Assembly (NCBI RefSeq): GCF_000524195.1
Contig: NW_020170533.1
Location: 45,221 to 109,220 of the forward strand
Origin: Echinococcus granulosus
Lineage: Eukaryota; Platyhelminthes; Cestoda; Cyclophyllidea; Taeniidae
DNA length: 64,000 bases
Reading direction: 5' to 3'
The position numbers and the translations under genes were made by a program. Numbering within the stretch: the stretch's first letter is position 1; the number at the start of each line of letters is the position of its first letter. A model generated the notes under the pieces. That model ran no database searches, was not told the DNA's origin, and worked only from the letters and a program-made list of their open reading frames with translations. Positions 58,101 through 64,000 of the stretch are shown piece after piece.

Positions 58101-61100
58101 TTTGTTAGCTGCGAGGGGTGTGCAAGGCAAACCGCGACTCGTCCTTATGCAAGATTCATGGATTGGGGAGTGGAATGCATTTATCTTCCCCTAAAGACCT
58201 GGTCATACAGGAAAGTAGCTTTGTTACAGCAAGAATTTTTATAATCCATCGTGTCCTAACCTCTTGCAATTGCAAATCCTAACTAATATTTTTTGACTGG
58301 TGTCGTGGAAAGAGTTATCATTTGTGCGATTTTACTCCACATTATGCTTCGATTATCCAGAATCAGGCGTTTGGGGATGAATGCTGCACCAAAAGCTGAG
58401 ATCCATCACAGTTATATTCATCAACGACGTACGGTCGGCAGTCCTTAAAATGTCACATTGTTTCCTGGCTCTGCAATGGGGCGTGCTGGGAGGCCCTTAT
58501 AGATACGAGTAGGTATCTGTGTCATCCCTATGAAACCTTTGGTTGTTGTATTATGTACCTCGGACGCATTTACCACCACTGCTGGATTGGCCCACGCGCC
58601 GGCTACTAGTTGGCAAGACAATACACTTGGTACCGGTGTGTGCAAAGTAGTCGCAGGTACATCTCCCCTTATGTGTGCAATATTGTTGGCGTTTTTGACT
58701 TAACCAACCTTTGCAGCATTACCGATTTACAGGTGATTTGAGAGGCCTTTTACTTCCCCCTTTCTTGAAATTAAATCTACGTGGTAATATCTGCCCTTTT
58801 GGTCTAATTTAGCGTTCGTCTTAGAGTGCATCCGGCGGCGATTCAAGCACGTCCTCACACGAAAACTAGTTCCTTTAAGTGCTACCCAGGCCAAAAATTT
58901 GCAAATAGTGTTGAATTTTTGTTGCCCTTTTCGATGTCAATATCATTTGTACGGTTACTGTACCCCATACCTTGTCGTTGTTTATCCATTCACCAGATTT
59001 CGGTGAAACAGGCAAACTTAACCGTGCAGGAGACCCAGGTTGCAATGCTTTGACTGAATATAGTACGTAACCATTATTACTGTCGTTTGTCATTTCAGGC
59101 CGTTCTACAGGACGGAGCAGATTATCATGCGTCCCGTGAATGCAACACCCTACGTGCGAAATGATCGCACCTTTGGAACCGTCTTTGATAAGGACTTTCT
59201 GAAATCGGTATGTTGGTATTGAGCTGTCTTTTCATCTCAATCAATCGCGTTTGTAGGTGCTTGATCTTCAAACCAAAGTTACCCGAGTGCGAGCCTTTAG
59301 TGAAGCGTTGGGGCGCGAGGTGGCGCTGAATGATATTTGCCATAAACCGCTGGAACCCGCTTCGCAGGAGTGTGGTGTCTTTAGTCCATTGGAGTACTTC
59401 CAGAGCAATGCAACGTTGCTGGATGCTGTGGTACGTCTAACTTATTCTTTTTGTCTTGCTACTTTTATTCCGTCCACAGCTTGGGTTCCATATTTGATTG
59501 TTTCAGCTCCATTACAGCCTAATTGTCTGTCATACCCAGAAACGTTACATAGCTTTGGAGCATTAAGATTTCCATGTTACAGATGATGTGGTTGATGCCT
59601 TTGATGACGACCCATTCAATTGGCACTGAATGCCTCCCGTATATGCACACTGTATTGAAGTTACCAGCATTTAACCGACCCCAATCACACTAATTCGCTC
59701 TGGCTGACAACACGTAGGCGGCAAACGCACATAAGTCATGCCACTACTTTGGAGGGGAAGAAAAGGACGAATTGACGGTATGACTGGAGAAAGGGAGAGT
59801 AGCAACTGGCTCTCTTTGTCTTGACATGGGCTCAATGAAGTGAAAATTAACTTCGTTTTCTTTTAACTAATACTGATTTTGCCGTTGCTGTGGTCTTTGC
59901 AGGTAGAGGGGAAAGACTACCTGGACCACCTCGTGTTCTGCACCAAACTCATAATCGCGGACAAGGGACCTCTGAGTGGGTGTCGTGGACGTGCCGGTGC
60001 TCCAATGTTTGGGAACGTTGTCTTCGGTGGCATTGAAGGTGAGGGGGTAGGACAGAAAGGGGATGTTGGGTAGTGGGTGGGGGCGAGAAAAGGAAGACTA
60101 CAAGCTTTCAACTTTGAGAAATCGGCTCTTTCTTGCTGACTCACGATTGGCAGAATAGCGGACTTCCGCTTTCTATTTCAGGCACTCTCAGGGTCTAAGC
60201 AGCAGAACATGCACCTAACATTTTTCTCCGGTTTTAAAAATAATTTTAAAGTGCAGTAAAAAAATAACCAGGAATTCTGTTTACCACTGTAGAGAATGAT
60301 AGGAAAAACACTATCAAAGCACATTTAATTACTCTGGTCCCCTATTATTTCCTGTTTTGAATAAGTGCTTAATGGTTTTTCAAAGCGCTTTGTTTTTTAT
60401 AGCCTACAGCTTGGTGTAGGACGCATTTCCTGTTGTTGATGCTGATTAAGTAATGTCCGAGGGAGCAGCTCAACTCGTTTTATTCCACCGTAGGCGTGAA
60501 AGAAGCCTGAAACAAAAAAAAAACAAAATTGAAATTCATCATGTTTGTTTCCATGTCTTCCATCGCCAGAGAAGAGGTCGATGTGTATGCTCTCCAAACC
60601 GCGTCCAAATGAAGCGTCCTGACGGTTCACCCCACAAAATACACGTGCAGACGCATGCACACAATGTATCGAAGGCTGTGTTTGACTTCGCTGGGCTCCA
60701 AAGGTCAGTCCAGTCCGTGGCTTGCGGTCACATGTACTTGTAATTGGCGTGAGGAGCGGATTGTACACGCCGTTATTGTTATGCTGCGGATTCTATCATA
60801 GTTCCAATCACAAAGCTGGCGGCTTATCACCTTTCAACTTTTTTGTCCGCTTCAAGCTGCAAGAGAATTACTAATTCAAACGCTAGTTCCCTTTTTGGAA
60901 CTAGCATTGACTGAATGGAGGAACCTTAGTGTCTCTGGACTGCTCGTTGAGAGCTGGTTGACCGGAGTTAAGCTAAATCTGATGGAGCGATTTTCGTATG
61001 TTCGTTCGGCCGTAGGTGGTTCAGCTAGTTCATTTGTCAGGATGAAAAAAAAATGAATTGTTTTTGTGTGGTTTTCTGATGTTGCAACGGCAGATTCTAC

Positions 61101-64000
61101 CTTCAGGTATCAAACAGATATACGAAATTGGTCGAAGTGCCACCTTGCAAAGGTGACTACAAAAGTACCCCGACGCTTTCATCTAGTGGACTGGCTTTTT
61201 TTTTCAACTTTTACTGGTTCACCCTCGTGGAAAAAATTGAATTTGTTTCTTTTGCATGATGCGATTATACGGAGGAACAGACTAGCGTATAAGGGTTGTG
61301 GGGCGTACTGCAATAAAACGAAGGTCTTCAAGTTATCCGGCTTTATTAAGTGCCATGCACCTTTTTGAACGCAAATTACTTCGATTCTGCTTCTTATGAA
61401 AAATTGTCCTTTTTGACGTGAGTTGGTAGAAGCGTTCCTTTCGGCAGACCACAAGGGAGCCTTCAAAAGACGTGGCATTCATTTTGAAGGAATGCGATGG
61501 AGCCCCACCGTAATTATATTCCTGTGGGCTTCATTCCCGTCCGTGAACTGCATCCCCATCTTCAACATTTTTGGCAATTTTTTTGGTTTACTAGCATATG
61601 CACACATTACAGGCAGCGTTAGCTCTCACCTTTGCCGTTTGAGTTGCCGGCTTTTACCTCATTTGTACTATTCTTTGAGAAGGGTAGGTGTTTGTGGAAG
61701 CATCCGGAGCTTACTTGTGTTGGGTGTGCAACGATTATCAGAATTCGAAGCTAGCATCTTGTTGAACAAACCTCGGTATTTTATTAATCAAGTCAACGTC
61801 TTCTTGGCTAGTCGATCAAGCAGCGTTCCACGTTTCATTAACTCATCCATGCTTCTTCTTGAACGAGCCAGTGAACCCGGAAAGGGCCGCATAATTGGAA
61901 GGCTGACAAGCATTGAGTCGCATATTTCATTTTTCTCAAACCATGTACACAAATTCAGCTCTAACGTCCTATCCAATCATTTTCACTCCACACTGATAAT
62001 TGTGCTGTGAAAAGTCTTTTGGTGTGGAGAATATTCACAGGAATAAATGCAAAGTTGCTGGTTCTTCTCGGTTCTGCTGTCAACTCGTTCTCTAGTCTTG
62101 AGGCTGCTCTTTTCCACAAAACGATTGCCAACTGTCATATTCATTGCAGACAACGACTACATGCAGTCGACAGCAGTGGTGATGACAATTTTGGTACGGA
62201 ACTCCGTCGACCACGATTCGCCGACGGTGTTGATGGCCAAGGCCTGGGAAAGCGAGTTCATTCGTACGGTTCTCAATTGGCGTGCTGCCCATCCCGAGGT
62301 TGTAGTCAGTTTTGCTGCTGAGGTGAGTCCTTGTTGAATGTCCATTCTCTACCTGTGTTGTTTTTCCTCGCCATCAGCGCTTTTAATAGACTGCAAAAGG
62401 AGAGAACAGAGATGATTCGATGAATTTCCTTCATGATACCTCATATTGAAGGTATCCGATCACATTTATCCTTTCTTCGAAAGCAGAAATGAGGATGTAG
62501 ATGTTGGTGCTCCGTCACGAGTAGATTTATTTCTAGTTGGGTCCCTTCTGAGTACCCCATCATGTCAGTGAATGTAAAACTTGCAAGAGGAGCCGTGAGG
62601 CTAGCAGTATAGGTTAAAAGGACAAAGTCGTTGAATCCGATTTGCAACGAAAAAGACAGCCAGTTGGTAGTAAGCCTGCCACTTCGATCAGATTGGTGGG
62701 TCTGTCGATATCCCGTGGGTATTTCGGCAAATTTGTCGTTTCAGTCTACGTTTTTTATCCTCTTAATGCTGGCCAACATTCGCCCCAATGCAGGACGCAC
62801 CTGTCCCATAAATCGGAGTAGTCGAAGCAGCGAAGGACTGGACTTCAAAGCCATAGAGGGAAAGGTTGTTCGGTGATCGCTCTGCCGAAGTGCCATCGCG
62901 TTCTACATGATTTGCAGCATCGTTTACTCCCATAAGTGTAAATATTTAGCTTCCACCCAACTGACTACCACCTCTGCTAGTGGAAACCTAAATGTTGGTG
63001 CATACAAAGGGGTCACATAAGAGGTCACCATGTGGTATCGTTTGCGGTCAGGGTAAATGACTTCATTTGAATTGAATAGCACGCTGTCAGAATGAAATTT
63101 CCAAGGGAGTTACGGGCAGTGTGATCTATTCGCCACCCGAGGAGCAAACTCTAAGACGGTTTCCATGATTGGCGGTTGCTTGCACTGTCCACCCAGGACC
63201 GTTTCCAGTTATTACGATGTCCATAGCAATTCGACTGCTTAACGCCACAGTGGTCATTTCATGGGCCAGGATTTGCTTCTTTCCTTACCTCACACTTGCT
63301 TTATGAGCCGAAAGCCTTTACAAACGCTGACGTGTTGAGTTGTTGAGTTTCAATAGTCGGAGAATAAGTGCTCTTCATTCGTTACTCGAAGGTGTCTTCG
63401 AATCGAAGGTGAATCACACCACTACTCAAGTTGAATAACCACCTCTGGCCTTGTGTAATAGGCAGGCATCGTCCCAGTTGGAGGGCCAACACGACTTCCA
63501 CCCATGTGTTTGTGTGTGTGCGTGGGTATGAGCGTGTGTGTGTGTGTGTGTCTTGGAGATTTCTTCGTGTCAACTCGTGTAAATACACACCACTGTAGAC
63601 AGGCATGCATAATAGGTCGCTGACTTGGTCGCTTGTGGGTGAGTGAGTGAGTGGGTGGGTGTGTGGGTAGGTGGGTTCTATCGCCTGTTTAGCACATTTT
63701 GGCAAATAGTTGGTGCCTTTACCGCTTGCCGTTTTGTGTGTGTATGTGTGTGCGTGTGTGTGTGTGTGTCCAGAGGCCACGTTTCCTTCCGGTCTCATCT
63801 TGCAACTTCTAGTGTGCGTCTTCCTTCCCATCAAGCCGAAAATATCCCAACCAACTGGAGATGGGAAGGGCGTGCCTAACCCGTAGACTAAACGAATAAT
63901 TAGAGCGTCGTATTTCAGAGATCGTTGATAAGGCAGTAGTCTGATGCAAATTGAATTCACCGATTCAAGGCGAGTTGCGATGGCTTGATGATTCCACATC
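52124..64000 (+). CDS. NPC1: Niemann-Pick C1 protein, paralogue B, 3' partial
   Basis: A second NPC1-type sterol transporter running off the right edge. Exons: 52124-52371 (exon from acceptor at 52116), 53483-53660, 54564-54795, 55797-56083, 56449-56636, 59099-59207, 59257-59430, 59903-60038 and 62150-62322; phases agree (575 codons). Signal peptide MRLAFMHICILILFLVY, then the N-terminal domain (GLRKIFCDMTCSPHQSE), a membrane helix (WLAMLLTFLGLTLLFLLGLV), LFARQGALVARFP, TTDPVELWSDPNSRARLEK, FYRTEQIIMRPV, VLDLQTKVTRVRAFSEALG, SPLEYFQSNATLLDAV and VVVSFAAE. Intron positions equal those of NPC1-A; exons 5 and 7 have identical lengths (188 and 174 nt). The sterol-sensing domain should begin in the next exon, which I do not find before 64000. 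Compared with A, the end of the N-terminal domain lacks the [10 protein letters not shown] cluster and CPSC reads DMTC. Introns are longer than in A, including 2.5 kb after exon 5. Confidence 0.94.
56920..57175 (+). repeat. decayed duplicate of NPC1-B exon 5 and flank, copy 1
   Basis: TTTGACCCACGTGAGCT..TTCAATGTG resembles exon 5 (ACAGACCCGGTCGAGCT..ATCCCAATTC). The sequence after it shares TGTGCGAACTTG, AGATTAGCATTCC, AAATTGGATAGACG and GGATGG with the copy at 57560-57815, about 630-645 bases downstream. Confidence 0.45.
57470..57545 (+). repeat. GGAT-type minisatellite
   Basis: Imperfect ATGGATGGATGG-like units inside NPC1-B intron 5. Related tracts lie at 56800-56880, 57125-57155 and 57775-57860. 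Confidence 0.7.
57560..57815 (+). repeat. decayed duplicate of NPC1-B exon 5 and flank, copy 2
   Basis: GTTGATCCTATTTGAGCTTTGGAGCGATCTCAATTTTCGGGCTCC is a clear, frame-broken copy of the exon 5 segment that encodes TDPVELWSDPNSRARLE (56565-56610): the Glu codon is a TGA stop. It is followed by intron-like sequence shared with 56920-57175. Confidence 0.7.
60882..60905 (+). repeat. perfect 9-bp hairpin
   Basis: GCTAGTTCC and GGAACTAGC are exact reverse complements around a six-base loop (CTTTTT). It lies in NPC1-B intron 8 and has no obvious role. Confidence 0.6.
63505..63552 (+). repeat. TG microsatellite
   Basis: A GTGTGTGTG-rich tract, interrupted once, within the NPC1-B intron. Confidence 0.9.
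63636..63676 (+). repeat. GTGA/GGTG simple repeat
   Basis: GTGAGTGAGTGAGTGGGTGGGTGTGTGG, a short simple repeat near the other TG tracts. Confidence 0.85.
63735..63770 (+). repeat. TG micros­atellite
   Basis: A second GTGTGTATGTGTGTGCGTGTG-type tract about 180 bases after the first. Confidence 0.9.

Larger units (their letters stand above)
62323..64000. other. NPC1-B intron, no further exon seen
   Basis: The next exon should encode an [17 protein letters not shown] segment, as in NPC1-A. No such frame is present, so the intron after 62322 extends beyond the window. Confidence 0.6.

Noticed and set aside
61423..62010. 195-codon plus-strand frame in NPC1-B intron 8
   Set aside because: It has no domain and no suitable splice borders, and NPC1 exons 8 and 9 join in phase without it. 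A decayed repeat is more likely.
63382..63999. 205-codon minus-strand frame
   Set aside because: It is produced by TG microsatellites (His-Thr repeats) and has no homology support.
1..64000. CRISPR arrays, operons with ribosome binding sites, bacterial mobile elements
   Set aside because: The split genes show a eukaryotic genome. Spaced direct repeats are minisatellites without unique spacers.

Overview
The window is eukaryotic nuclear DNA, most likely from a flatworm and probably a tapeworm. The five recognisable genes are split by many GT-AG introns. Several introns are only 36-44 nt (for example 24680-24715, 31689-31725, 37972-38015) and another group is about 60-80 nt, a pattern I associate with tapeworms. 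ATCC/GGAT-type minisatellites are common. Three runs of exactly 100 N (11466-11565, 27040-27139, 44938-45037) mark assembly gaps. Species cannot be fixed from sequence alone.

1-20 kb is a mosaic of diverged repeats in both orientations. Comparing the copies with each other exposes an unrecognised multi-exon gene family ('family P'). The best copy, 15705-16764 (-), gives an open three-exon model of 299 codons. Relics lie near 1.5, 2.2, 3.9, 5.7-7.2, 10.8, 11.4 and 17.2-17.6 kb. A second repeat (beta: 15.26, 19.47, 11.03, 1.9 kb and inverted 7.3 kb) is interleaved. A decayed Ty3/gypsy-type reverse transcriptase core lies at 18.7-18.9 kb (-). A fold-back inverted-repeat element lies at 21.75-22.01 kb.

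22.5-25.6 kb (-) holds the 3' part of a PICALM/AP180-like clathrin assembly gene; the exons for the N-terminal half of its ANTH domain are not visible and may sit in the 27.04 kb gap. 25.6-29.8 kb has no gene I can support but carries copies of a small A-tailed repeat (R3).

29.8-38.3 kb (-) is a complete 20-exon Niemann-Pick C1 gene (NPC1-A). 39.2-43.1 kb (-) is an RBM28/Nop4-like RNA-binding protein with only two RRMs visible. 45.5-51.0 kb (+) is a complete five-exon UMP-CMP kinase, with a decayed histone H4 copy antisense in its last intron. 52.1-62.3 kb (+), running off the right edge, is a second NPC1 paralogue (NPC1-B) that shares intron positions with NPC1-A. The two NPC1 genes therefore flank RBM28 and the kinase and point away from each other.

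Flatworms cannot make sterols de novo, so two NPC1-type sterol transporters fit a life that depends on host lipid. NPC1-A has TTG where NPC1-B has its start ATG, and its frame is open from a 3' splice acceptor. That fits the flatworm spliced leader, which ends in AUG, supplying the start codon.
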